Positions 7,532 through 15,273 of a DNA stretch of 64,000 nucleotides are shown here, one piece after another. The stretch's first letter is position 1. Every line of letters starts with the position of its first letter. The notes below the pieces were generated by a model. It did no database searches and was not told the origin of the DNA. It saw only the letters and a list, made by a program, of their open reading frames with translations. Origin of the DNA: Candidatus Poribacteria bacterium (lineage in GTDB: Bacteria; Poribacteria; WGA-4E; GCA-2687025); contig JAPPNK010000005.1 in NCBI GenBank assembly GCA_028818695.1, positions 1-64,000 on the forward strand. Reading direction: 5' to 3'. The position numbers were made by a program, and so were the translations under genes.

Positions 7532-8261
7532 CCGCGCGTTTGAAATCGCGCGAAACCTGGGTTTTGACGGGGTGGAGCTCTCCATCGGCGGACCCAACAT
7601 GCCGGAGCATCTCATCTGGCGCCGAGAAGGGTTGATGAAAATGGCAGATTTTTTACAGGACGCCTCCGTGCGCATCTCGGCGGCGCATCTCGGCTCATAT
7701 GAGGCGTTCGGCCTGAACCGCCCTCTCGGCCAGAAGCTGTTTCAAGCGCTTCTGCCGCGCGCCGCCAAGCTGCATATTTCCGCCCTGACCGTCGCGATCC
7801 CGCAACAGACGCTCCGCTCTGCCGAAACCTGCGAAGAGGCGGCGCAAACGCTTGCCGCGCGGTGTCGAGAGGCTGCCGAAAGGGACTTCTCCCTCGCTGT
7901 CGGGTTGCCGCTGTCCGCCGACGACTCCCTCCGCTTTCTCGACGCCGTTGACTCCGACAACCTCGGACTCGACTACGACATACTTCATGCCGCGCGCGAA
8001 GGGCGTAAACCCGAAAAAGAGATACGGCAGCTGAACGAACGCATACGGCAGCTCCGAGCGCGCGACGAAGGCGACGACGGCTCCTCATGCCCCATCGGGA
8101 TGGGCGTCGTCCGCTTTGAGCCGATCGCGGCCGCGCTGAACGCCGTTCAATTTCAGGGCGGATTCGTCATCGACGCGCCGCCGGGAGGGGACGCCGCCGC
8201 CTCAGCCGCCGCCAACCTCGCCGCCGTACAAGAAGCGCTTTTATGGGCGCAATCCTACTGA
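7488..8261 (+). CDS. Sugar phosphate isomerase/epimerase-like TIM barrel
   Basis: The 257-residue product resembles the AP-endonuclease-2/xylose-isomerase-like TIM-barrel superfamily. It opens with MNISIRDRSVHPSLDRAFEI and GFDGVELSIGG (a typical first metal-site region, GxxGVEL). Later strands include ISAAHLGSYE, LHISALTVAIP, NLGLDYDILHAAREG and a final GGFVIDAPP. Metal-ligand Glu/His/Asp positions look only partly kept, so catalytic status is uncertain. A ribosome-binding site AAGGA precedes the ATG. It overlaps both neighbours, which suggests co-transcription with the zinc-ribbon membrane protein and the following hypothetical. The substrate cannot be predicted. Confidence 0.7.
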   Translation: MNISIRDRSVHPSLDRAFEIARNLGFDGVELSIGGPNMPEHLIWRREGLMKMADFLQDASVRISAAHLGSYEAFGLNRPLGQKLFQALLPRAAKLHISALTVAIPQQTLRSAETCEEAAQTLAARCREAAERDFSLAVGLPLSADDSLRFLDAVDSDNLGLDYDILHAAREGRKPEKEIRQLNERIRQLRARDEGDDGSSCPIGMGVVRFEPIAAALNAVQFQGGFVIDAPPGGDAAASAAANLAAVQEALLWAQSY

Positions 8262-8932
8262 GAGCCGATATGCGCGGAGAACGAAGCGACATCTTCACCG
8301 ACACGGGAGGCTGGACGCGCGTCCGCGCCTCCGAAGACGAATGGCAGTTGAATGTGCTGCGCGCCGCGCTCATCCACGCCGAGATACCTTTTAAAAGGAT
8401 CAAAAGCGGAGGGAAAACCGAAATTTGCGTGCCTATAGAATATGCGATGGAGGCGGAACTGGCGCGCATGCGCGTAGAGGAGGCTCTCAACCGAAGCAAG
8501 GATGACGGAGAAAACGCGCCGGAGCTGTCCGTCCCTCCGCCGCCTCCGCCTCCCATGGACGCGCCCGTTCAGACGATTGTCTCCGATCCGAGCCTCGGCG
8601 AGATCGTTCATATTGAGCATTACGGGTATGAGCTGCGCGTCGGTCCTGAGCCTTTTTACGCTGTGCTGGAGAAAGAATGGGAGGAGTTTTTGGACATCAG
8701 CGCGCAGCGGCGGGAGTTTGCCATCCTGCTTGAAAAAGAGTATGAACGCTTATACGCGCATCTGCGCGGCGCAAAGCGGTTTCCGCAATTTGTGCGCATG
8801 GTTGAGGCGGTGTATAAAGGCGACGACGCCGCGGACAATCCGAGCGATTTCCTGCGCGCCGCCGGGTGGACGGCGGCGGCGGTTGCGGTCATCGCGTTTT
8901 TGGCGGCTCTTGTCCGTTGGATCGGCTCATAA
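8243..8932 (+). CDS. Hypothetical tail-anchored protein, DUF2007-like N-terminus
   Basis: The 229-residue protein has an N-terminal region (about 30-65, WQLNVLRAALIHAEIPFKRI) that resembles DUF2007 'putative signal transducing' domains. A run of eight prolines follows (about 98-105), then a helical middle part rich in Glu/Tyr, and a single C-terminal membrane helix (about 208-226). This predicts a tail-anchored cytoplasmic protein. The family assignment is tentative. It overlaps the TIM-barrel gene by 19 bases, and the next glycosyltransferase starts 18 bases downstream, so it sits within one plus-strand operon. Confidence 0.6.
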   Translation: MGAILLRADMRGERSDIFTDTGGWTRVRASEDEWQLNVLRAALIHAEIPFKRIKSGGKTEICVPIEYAMEAELARMRVEEALNRSKDDGENAPELSVPPPPPPPMDAPVQTIVSDPSLGEIVHIEHYGYELRVGPEPFYAVLEKEWEEFLDISAQRREFAILLEKEYERLYAHLRGAKRFPQFVRMVEAVYKGDDAADNPSDFLRAAGWTAAAVAVIAFLAALVRWIGS

Positions 8933-8950
8933 TTTTGGAAGGCGGCGCCT

Positions 8951-9640
8951 GTGAACCGCGCGCTCATCATCTTTGTCAAGGAGCCGGACGCGCGCGCGGC
9001 GAAAACGCGCCTCGCGCCGGCTCTCGCGCCGGAGGAGCGGGTCGGCTTGTATGAAGCGATGCTGCATGACCTGTCCGCCGAAACGGCCGCCGCGCGCTGC
9101 AGTCGGCGCATCGTCTGCTGGACGGGCGAGGGGGAGCCTTCTCGGCTGCGCGCCGTTTTTCAGGGACGCGCGGAATGGCGGCGGCAGCGCGGAGCCGATC
9201 TGGGAGCGCGCATGCTGAACGCCTTTCAAGAAGCTCTGAAGACGGACGAATCGGCTGTGTTGATCGGATCGGATGCGCCGCTGTTGACCTCGGCGGAGAT
9301 GGACGCCGCCTTTGAGAGCCTGGACAGGGCGGAGATCGCGCTCGCGCCCTGCCCGGACGGCGGATACGGGCTGATTGGGGCAAGAGCGTCCGCCCTGCCG
9401 TTTCTGCCGCGCCTTTTTGAGAACATTCCGTGGAGCAGCGCGGACGTCCTTTCGGAAACGCTCAACCGCCTGGCGGAGCTGCCGGCGCTGCGTTATGTCC
9501 AGCTCCCGCTCTGTTTCGATGTCGACACGCCCGACGACCTGCGCGTTCTCTGCGGCTTGTTGAAAGGGCGCGCCCTGTCGAACCAGCGGACGCCGAAACA
9601 AACAAGCGCGTTTTTGCGGCGGCGGTTCCATGCTGAATAA
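8951..9640 (+). CDS. TIGR04282-type glycosyltransferase (DUF2064)
   Basis: The 229-residue product matches the TIGR04282/DUF2064 family of GT-A-fold sugar-nucleotide transferases. It has ALIIFVKEPDARAAKTRLAP near the N-terminus, a GADLGARMLNAF segment, the GSDAPLL motif, and PCPDGGYGLIG. CFDVDTPDDL lies near the C-terminus. Members are usually paired with a GT2 enzyme (TIGR04283), as here with the next gene, which it overlaps by 11 bases. The start is GTG at 8951 after a GGAAGGCGG site. The sugar donor and acceptor are unknown. Confidence 0.8.
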   Translation: MNRALIIFVKEPDARAAKTRLAPALAPEERVGLYEAMLHDLSAETAAARCSRRIVCWTGEGEPSRLRAVFQGRAEWRRQRGADLGARMLNAFQEALKTDESAVLIGSDAPLLTSAEMDAAFESLDRAEIALAPCPDGGYGLIGARASALPFLPRLFENIPWSSADVLSETLNRLAELPALRYVQLPLCFDVDTPDDLRVLCGLLKGRALSNQRTPKQTSAFLRRRFHAE

Positions 9641-10352
9641 CGCGCGCGCCGCCGTTGTCATTCCCGCGCTGAACGAGGAGCGCTCCATCGGACTCACCCT
9701 GCGCGGGCTGCCCCCAGGATGCGCCGCCGAGACGATCGTCGTCGACAACGGAAGCGACGACCGCACCGGCGAGGAAGCCGCGCGGCACGGAGCGCGCGTC
9801 ATACGCGAAAACAGACGCGGATACGGAAGCGCCTGCCTCGCGGGACTCAACGCGCTTTCGGACAATATACAGATCGTCGCGTTTCTGGACGCCGACTATA
9901 GCGACGATCCATCCGAGCTGCCAATGTTACTTCAGCCGATACTGGACGGCGAAGCGGAGATGACGATCGGGTCGCGGACTCTTGGCGAGCGCGAGCGGGG
10001 GGCGTTGACGCCGCATGCGCGGTTTGGAAACTGGCTTGCGACGCGGTTGATTCGTCTGCTCTGGGGCGTCCGTTTTACCGATCTGGGACCGTTTCGGGCG
10101 ATTCGACGCGACGCGCTGGAACGCATGCAGATGCGCGACACGGGGCATGGATGGACGGTGGAAATGCAGGTGAAAGCGGCGATCTTGAAAACGCCTTTTG
10201 TGGAGCTGCCCGCAGCTTATCGGCGGCGCGTCGGGCAGTCCAAAATATCAGGGACATGGATCGGGTCGGCGCGCGCTGGATTCAAAATCCTTTCGGTGAT
10301 TGCGTACTACTGGTTTGTTCAAGGTCGTTTTAAACGCGGCAGCGGCGCATGA
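9630..10352 (+). CDS. Family 2 glycosyltransferase
   Basis: The 240-residue GT2 enzyme has VVIPALNEERSIG (9-21), DNGSDDRTGEEA, the metal-binding FLDADYSDDPSEL, and RRVGQSKISGTW near the C-terminus, resembling dolichol-phosphate mannose synthase and TIGR04283 partners. It may transfer a sugar from a nucleotide donor to a lipid carrier, using the membrane face near the C-terminal hydrophobic segment (about 222-233). It overlaps the preceding transferase, and the two probably act in one pathway. It converges on the minus-strand DUF1844 gene with a gap of 68 bases, in which I see no clear terminator. Confidence 0.85.
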   Translation: MLNNARAAVVIPALNEERSIGLTLRGLPPGCAAETIVVDNGSDDRTGEEAARHGARVIRENRRGYGSACLAGLNALSDNIQIVAFLDADYSDDPSELPMLLQPILDGEAEMTIGSRTLGERERGALTPHARFGNWLATRLIRLLWGVRFTDLGPFRAIRRDALERMQMRDTGHGWTVEMQVKAAILKTPFVELPAAYRRRVGQSKISGTWIGSARAGFKILSVIAYYWFVQGRFKRGSGA

Positions 10353-10420
10353 ACGGATGCCTGCCGGCGCCCCTTCCTTTCTTCATCCCTACGCGGGAGA
10401 CGGCGCGCGGAACGGGGCAG

Positions 10421-10738
10421 TCACTCCTCCGTCTGTTCTTCTTCCGCCGCTCGTTTCTCCGCTTCCTTGACGGCGTTTTCAACCCGAAGATAGAGCATCC
10501 GCATATCGTAAAGGACGTTCTCAAGGTAGTTTTTTTCAGGGGCGGTGGCGTTCGCCGCCGTTTTTTCTTCTAGGAGCGTCAACAGGTTGATGGCGTATTT
10601 AGCGTAAAGCAGGTCGATGACGGGCGCGTCGGTCTGCGGGTGATTCACAGCGCCGAGAGCCATCTTCGCCTGCGCCGCCAGAAAATCGACCAGCGCGTTC
10701 ATGCTCGGTTTCGGAAAATGCCGTTCATCCATACTCAA
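10421..10738 (-). CDS. DUF1844 domain protein
   Basis: The 105-residue protein fits DUF1844: LVDFLAAQAKMALGAVNHP, then DLLYAKYAINLLTLLEEKT and NYLENVLYDMRMLYLRVENA, followed by an acidic tail. DUF1844 proteins are small, helical, cytoplasmic and of unknown function, found in Planctomycetes, Acidobacteria, Omnitrophica and Deltaproteobacteria. It overlaps the upstream CNNM/CBS gene by ATGA and is the last gene of the minus-strand operon led by the MazG-like gene. Confidence 0.8.
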   Translation of the reverse strand: MSMDERHFPKPSMNALVDFLAAQAKMALGAVNHPQTDAPVIDLLYAKYAINLLTLLEEKTAANATAPEKNYLENVLYDMRMLYLRVENAVKEAEKRAAEEEQTEE

Positions 10739-12141
10739 CTTTTCTCCCCGTTTGAGCTCGTATCTGGGCGCGAAGATTTCGGCGCAATGCGAACGCGCCG
10801 AACGCTCCGCTCATCCGCTTCCAGCACAATGACCATCAGATCGTCCGTCTCAACAACATCGCTCTTTTCCGGTATCTTGTCCAACCAATGCATCAGAAAT
10901 CCGCCGATCGTTTCATAATTGCCCTCCGGTATTGCGGCGGCGTCTTTCAACAGGCTGAGCTCCGTTTCGCCGCCGCATTCAATGACGCCCGTCCGTTCGT
11001 TCAGATGGTAGATGTCATGCTCGTCGTCCCGCTCGTCCCGTATTTCGCCGAAGATCTCTTCCACCAGATCCTCCATCGTCACCAGCCCGACGACGTTTCC
11101 CCGCTCGTCCACCGCAAACGCCATGGAACGGCGCTGACGCCGCAGCTCCGCCAGCAGCGTCGAGACCAGCTTCGTCTCCGGCACAAAAAGCGGCTTTCGA
11201 CGTATGAACGGGTCGATCGTCTCGGCGCCGGCGTCGTCGTAGATCACATCCAGGATATAGACGATGCCGACAATGTCGTACGCCCGCTCCGAATAGACAG
11301 GCAGGCGCGAATAGCCGGACTCGCTCACCTTTTCCATCAGCTCTTCGACTGAGGAGCCTTCCTTTATGGAGACGAAATCGGCGAGAGGGCGCATCACCCG
11401 CTCAACGCGCTGTTCGTAGGTTTCCAAGACGCCGTGAATCATCTTGCGCTGGTCCTCTTCCAGCGCGCCGTCCTCCTCGCCGGTCTCTGCAAGTATGCGC
11501 AGGTCTTCGCGCGTGACGATCTCCGGCTGCCCCGTCTGTCCGGTCAAACGCATGAACGCTGTCGCCGCGCCGAGTATGACGAAGTTGATAGGCCGAAACG
11601 CCCAGTCGAACGCGCCGAGGACAGGAGCGATGCGCCGCATGATGCGGTCGGGGTAGGCGCGCGCGAGCGACTTCGGCAGTATTTCCCCAAACACAAGCAG
11701 CAGCGAGCCGACCACAAACGTGTTGACGATGTCCAGCTGCTCCGTCGAGTACTCTGTCAGCAGGCTCCCCGCGACAACATAGCTGCAGACGCCGGCGCCT
11801 GCGTTCACCAGGTTGTTTCCGATCAGAATGGTCGCTTGCGTCCGTTCTTTTGGTTCATAAAGGGAGGCGGCTTTGCGCGCGGACGGATCGCCCAGCTCCG
11901 CTTCCGCCTCCAGTTTGGGCAGGTTAGCGGAGAGAAACGCCGTTTCGGAGCCTGAAAAGAGCGCCGAAAACGCCAAGCAGCCCAGCGCAATGAGAAAAAA
12001 ATAGAGCGTCGCGGAGGTTTCGTTCGCCGGTTCAGAGCCGGCGCCGTTGCTCGCCAGCGCCGACAACGCGGCGGCGCCGACAGCCGCGCCTGCGGCGATC
12101 CAGCGGAAAGCGGAGCTGTAAGGTATCAGTCGGCGCGTCAA
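10735..12141 (-). CDS. CNNM/CBS-domain membrane protein (CorC/hemolysin family)
   Basis: The 468-residue product begins with a hydrophobic leader, then a DUF21/CNNM membrane domain containing FSALFSGSETAFLS (the SGSETA motif) and VFGEILPKSLA. A CBS pair follows (about 245-365) with YSRLPVYSERAYDIVGIVYI and RSMAFAVDERGNVVGLVTME, and then EDLVEEIFGEIRDE and a CorC_HlyC domain. Family members are linked to Mg2+/Co2+ resistance and export. A second paralogue lies directly upstream with a 4-base overlap. Tandem CNNM pairs are common and may form heteromers. Function in divalent-cation homeostasis is inferred from family only. Confidence 0.88.
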   Translation of the reverse strand: MTRRLIPYSSAFRWIAAGAAVGAAALSALASNGAGSEPANETSATLYFFLIALGCLAFSALFSGSETAFLSANLPKLEAEAELGDPSARKAASLYEPKERTQATILIGNNLVNAGAGVCSYVVAGSLLTEYSTEQLDIVNTFVVGSLLLVFGEILPKSLARAYPDRIMRRIAPVLGAFDWAFRPINFVILGAATAFMRLTGQTGQPEIVTREDLRILAETGEEDGALEEDQRKMIHGVLETYEQRVERVMRPLADFVSIKEGSSVEELMEKVSESGYSRLPVYSERAYDIVGIVYILDVIYDDAGAETIDPFIRRKPLFVPETKLVSTLLAELRRQRRSMAFAVDERGNVVGLVTMEDLVEEIFGEIRDERDDEHDIYHLNERTGVIECGGETELSLLKDAAAIPEGNYETIGGFLMHWLDKIPEKSDVVETDDLMVIVLEADERSVRRVRIAPKSSRPDTSSNGEKS

Positions 12142-13559
12142 GCGTTCGCTCCTTCCTCGTCCGTTTCATCGGGTCGGCGCGTCACCAGCGCCGTCAAAAT
12201 GCGTTCGCCGTTCATCTCTGTCACGGTGAAGGTGTAGCCCAGCTCGTCCGTCACCGAATCGCCTGTCGACGGCGCTTGACCGAACAGGTTGAACATATAT
12301 CCGCCGAGGGTGACCGCATCCTCGTCGTTAAAAGACGCCCCCAACAGCTTGGACGCGACGCGCAAACTGGTCTTGGCGGGCAGCGGAATGCCGTCCCGCT
12401 CAAGCAGCGTCAGGTCGTACTCTTCCGCTTCCTCTTCCAGCTCGTCGCCATCGTCGTATTCATCCACGATCTCGCCGACAATCTCCTCAATGATGTCCTC
12501 TAGCGTCGCGAGGCCGGCGACGCCGGCGTATTCGTCCAGCAGAATCGCCATCTGCGTTCCGGCGTCGGAGAAATCGTTCAGAAGCGCATGCAGCGGCTTC
12601 GATTCGGGTGCTTTGAGCGGCGGGCGAATGAGCGTCTCTTCGCCTTCTGGACGGTTGCTCATCCGCTCCATGAGCTTCTCAATGGTCGCGTCCAGATCGG
12701 GCTGACCTGGAAAATGGATCGGCAGATCTTTGACATGCAGAACGCCGACGATCTTGTCCGGCGTCTCTTCATAGACGGGCAGCCGCGAATGGCCGACGCT
12801 GCGCGCCGTTTCGAGCGCTGCGCGCAGGGTTTGCCCCTTTTCGACGCAGACCATCTCCGTTCGCGGGACGAGTATGTCCTTCGCCTGCGTATTGCGCAGT
12901 TCGAAGACGCGGTCAATGAGCCGGCGTTCATCCGTTTCGATCTGGCCGGTTTCGGCTCCCGCGTCGGCGGCGCCGCGTATCTCCTCTTCAGTGACGGCAG
13001 GCTCGGCGGACGGGTTGCGCAGACGGAAAACGCGCACAACCATATCGATCGCCCAGCGCATAGAGAGGCGAAGCGGAGTGAGCAGATGCGAGCAGAGCCA
13101 CAGCGGCAAAGCGATGATCGCCGAGACGCGGTCGGCGTGCCGTATGGCGAAGGTCTTTGGCCCGATTTCGCCGAAAAACAGCGTCAGAAGCGTCGCCGAG
13201 ACGACGGAGGCGGAGGCGGCGTACTGGTCGCTCCATTTGAAAACTTCGTCGACGATCTGCTGCCATGAGGAGGCGACGACGGTGGCGATGGCGGCGTTCA
13301 CAAAGGCGTTGCCGATGAGCGAGGTGTTGAGCAGGTTGCGCGGGTTGTCGACAAACATGACGATGCGCCGGCTGATGAGGCTTTTGGAATCGCGCCGCCT
13401 GCGAATTTGGGATCGGCTCAAGGTGAACATGGCGGTTTCGGAGCATGAAAAGAAGCCGGACAGCATGAGCAGCCCGCAAAGAAGCGCCGCTTCAGGCGTC
13501 AAGCCGCGAAGCGCCTCCATCAGGTTTGAGAGGTATGCTTGTAACGAAGACTCGTCCAA
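12138..13559 (-). CDS. CNNM/CBS-domain membrane protein, paralogue
   Basis: This 473-residue paralogue has the same architecture: a CNNM membrane domain with FFSCSETAMFTLSR and LFFGEIGPKTFA, a CBS pair (LVPRTEMVCVEKGQTL, HSRLPVYEETPDKIVGVLHV, MAILLDEYAGVAGLATLEDI), the EEIVGEIVDEYDD acidic motif and a CorC_HlyC C-terminal domain. The start is TTG at 13559, six bases after GGAGG; no better codon exists nearby. It begins about 25 bases after the MazG-like stop and overlaps the second CNNM gene by ATGA, so the operon is MazG-CNNM-CNNM-DUF1844. Confidence 0.87.
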   Translation of the reverse strand: MDESSLQAYLSNLMEALRGLTPEAALLCGLLMLSGFFSCSETAMFTLSRSQIRRRRDSKSLISRRIVMFVDNPRNLLNTSLIGNAFVNAAIATVVASSWQQIVDEVFKWSDQYAASASVVSATLLTLFFGEIGPKTFAIRHADRVSAIIALPLWLCSHLLTPLRLSMRWAIDMVVRVFRLRNPSAEPAVTEEEIRGAADAGAETGQIETDERRLIDRVFELRNTQAKDILVPRTEMVCVEKGQTLRAALETARSVGHSRLPVYEETPDKIVGVLHVKDLPIHFPGQPDLDATIEKLMERMSNRPEGEETLIRPPLKAPESKPLHALLNDFSDAGTQMAILLDEYAGVAGLATLEDIIEEIVGEIVDEYDDGDELEEEAEEYDLTLLERDGIPLPAKTSLRVASKLLGASFNDEDAVTLGGYMFNLFGQAPSTGDSVTDELGYTFTVTEMNGERILTALVTRRPDETDEEGANA

Positions 13560-13583
13560 AAATCGCCTCCAGCGATGCGGGCT

Positions 13584-13886
13584 TTAGCCGTCCATGTCCC
13601 GTTGGGAGCGGCGTTTCATTTTTTGCTGAAACGAGGTTTCCAGGTCCACGCCCGTTTGATTCGCCAGCGCCAGCAACACAAACAGTATATCCGCCATCTC
13701 CTCGTCCAGCTTGCGCGACCTGTCGGACGGCTTCCAGCGCTGATCCCCGTACTGGCGCGACATGACGCGCGCCAGCTCCCCGACCTCTTCCATCAGAACG
13801 ACCGCGTTCGTCAGCTCTGAATAGTAACCTTCCGTCGTGGATGCGATCCACTCGTCCACCTGCCGCTGCGCTTCCCGTATCGACAT
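13584..13886 (-). CDS. MazG-like nucleotide pyrophosphohydrolase
   Basis: The 100-residue protein has the all-alpha NTP pyrophosphohydrolase motifs: EEVGELARVM (ExxE, about 33-42) and KLDEEMADILFVLLAL (ExxD, about 59-74), which bind Mg2+ and the triphosphate. Single-domain members such as YpjD hydrolyse non-canonical or modified NTPs. The helical order and length are right for the short subfamily. It is the promoter-proximal gene of the operon containing both CNNM proteins. The nucleotide preferred cannot be told. Confidence 0.85.
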   Translation of the reverse strand: MSIREAQRQVDEWIASTTEGYYSELTNAVVLMEEVGELARVMSRQYGDQRWKPSDRSRKLDEEMADILFVLLALANQTGVDLETSFQQKMKRRSQRDMDG

Positions 13887-13921
13887 TTGCCGCCCGCTAT
13901 GTTCGCCCGCAATGGAAATCT

Positions 13922-13950
13922 AATATACCATGAGATAGAACGCAACGCAA
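13922..13950 (-). promoter_or_regulatory. Promoter of the MazG-CNNM-DUF1844 operon
   Basis: On the minus strand, TTGCGT (13950-13945), 17-base spacer, TATATT (13927-13922), followed by the MazG-like ATG about 35 bases downstream. Confidence 0.6.
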
Positions 13951-13991
13951 ACAAACCACCCCTTCCGGACGCCGGACGAAAGAATGCGTCG

Positions 13992-15266
13992 CTATGTTTC
14001 GCTGTCGGTGTCCGTTAGCATGGCGGCGATGTCGGCGGGCAGCTGGATTTCCGTCCTCTGCTCAAAGTCGGCGACGCTCTTATATTCGTTATGGAATGAT
14101 TTGACGATATCGTATTCCATGCCTTCGGCTTTCTTCAGATCGGATTTGGCGTTATCCCACGCTTCTTTATGCAGCCATGCTTCCCCGCGATTGCAATAGA
14201 GGATTGCCTCGTTTGAATCTAGTTCAATCGCTTCGGTATAATCTCTGATGGCGGCGTCAAAATCGCCTTTTTTGGCGTAAGCAACGCCGCGGTTGCTATA
14301 GGCTCTGGCATCGCTTGGGTCCAGCTCAATCGCTTTGGTGTAATCTCTGATGGCTTCGTCAGGATCGCCTTTTTTGGCATAGGCATTTCCGCGGTTGCTA
14401 TAGGCTTCGGACAAGCCTGGTTTGAGTTCAACCGCTTTATTGTAATCTCTGATGGCTTCGTCAGGATCGCCTTTTTTGGCATAGGCATTTCCGCGGTTGT
14501 TATAGGCTTCGGCTAAGTTTGGGTTGTGTTCAATCGCTAGATCATGGTCTCTGATGGCGGCGTCAATATTGCCTTTTTTGGCGTAAGCAGTGCCGCGACT
14601 GCTATAGGCTTCGGCAAAGTTTGGGTTGTGTTCAATCGCTTTGGTGCAATCTCTGATGGCTTCGCCAGGATCGCCTTTTTCGGCGTAAGCAGTGCCGCGA
14701 TTGTGGTAGGCAGCGGCATGCTTTGGATCGATTTCGACTGCTTTGCTGAAAGCTCTGATAGCTTCGTCAAGATCGCCTTTATTGGCATAAACAGTGCCTC
14801 GATTATAGTAGGCTTCGGCATGCTTTGGATCGATTTCGACTGCTTTGCTGAAGTCTCTGATGGCAGCGTCAGAATCGCCTTTATCGACATAAGCATTTCC
14901 GCGATTGTAGTAGACGCCGGCATCATTTGGATTGAGCTCAATCGCTTTGCCATAGTCTTTGATGGCTTTGTCGGAATCGCCTTTATCAACGTAAGCCATG
15001 CCGCGAATGTTATAGGCGTCGGGATCGTTTGGTTCCAGTTCGATCGCTTTGCTGAAGTCTCTGATGGCAGCGTCAAGGCAGAAGTCTCTGATGGCAGCGT
15101 CAATGTCGCCTTTTTTGGCGTAAGCCAAGCCGCGATTCCTATAGGCGATGGCGAATCTTGGATTGAGTTCGATCGCTTTGCTGAAGTCTCTGATGGCGTT
15201 ATCAAAATCGCCGTTTTCGGCGTAAGCCGTGCCGCGGCCGAAATAGACGACATAGTTTGGGTTCAT
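13992..15266 (-). CDS. TPR-array protein, apparently the 3' part of a split FRG-TPR gene
   Basis: The 424-residue product is almost entirely 34-residue tetratricopeptide repeats (about eleven, consensus NRGxAYAxKGDxDxAIRDY) ending in a short non-repeat tail. Its first residues (MNPNYVVYFGRGTAYA) continue the repeat that breaks off at the end of the upstream FRG-TPR frame (AIEVNP-stop). The two frames overlap as ATGA inside a perfect 8-bp tandem duplication; removing one copy would fuse them into one protein of about 888 residues. A GAGGTGA site lies just before the ATG, so separate translation is also possible. Residues 56-64 and 65-73 come from an in-frame 27-bp tandem duplication. Confidence 0.75.
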   Translation of the reverse strand: MNPNYVVYFGRGTAYAENGDFDNAIRDFSKAIELNPRFAIAYRNRGLAYAKKGDIDAAIRDFCLDAAIRDFSKAIELEPNDPDAYNIRGMAYVDKGDSDKAIKDYGKAIELNPNDAGVYYNRGNAYVDKGDSDAAIRDFSKAVEIDPKHAEAYYNRGTVYANKGDLDEAIRAFSKAVEIDPKHAAAYHNRGTAYAEKGDPGEAIRDCTKAIEHNPNFAEAYSSRGTAYAKKGNIDAAIRDHDLAIEHNPNLAEAYNNRGNAYAKKGDPDEAIRDYNKAVELKPGLSEAYSNRGNAYAKKGDPDEAIRDYTKAIELDPSDARAYSNRGVAYAKKGDFDAAIRDYTEAIELDSNEAILYCNRGEAWLHKEAWDNAKSDLKKAEGMEYDIVKSFHNEYKSVADFEQRTEIQLPADIAAMLTDTDSET

Positions 15267-15273
15267 GGGTTCA
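15258..15273. repeat. 8-bp tandem duplication splitting the FRG-TPR gene
   Basis: TGGGTTCA occurs twice in a row (15258-15265 and 15266-15273; TGAACCCA on the coding strand). With two copies the upstream frame ends at TGA and a new ATG appears; with one copy the TPR array reads straight through as ...EVNPNYVV.... Confidence 0.85.
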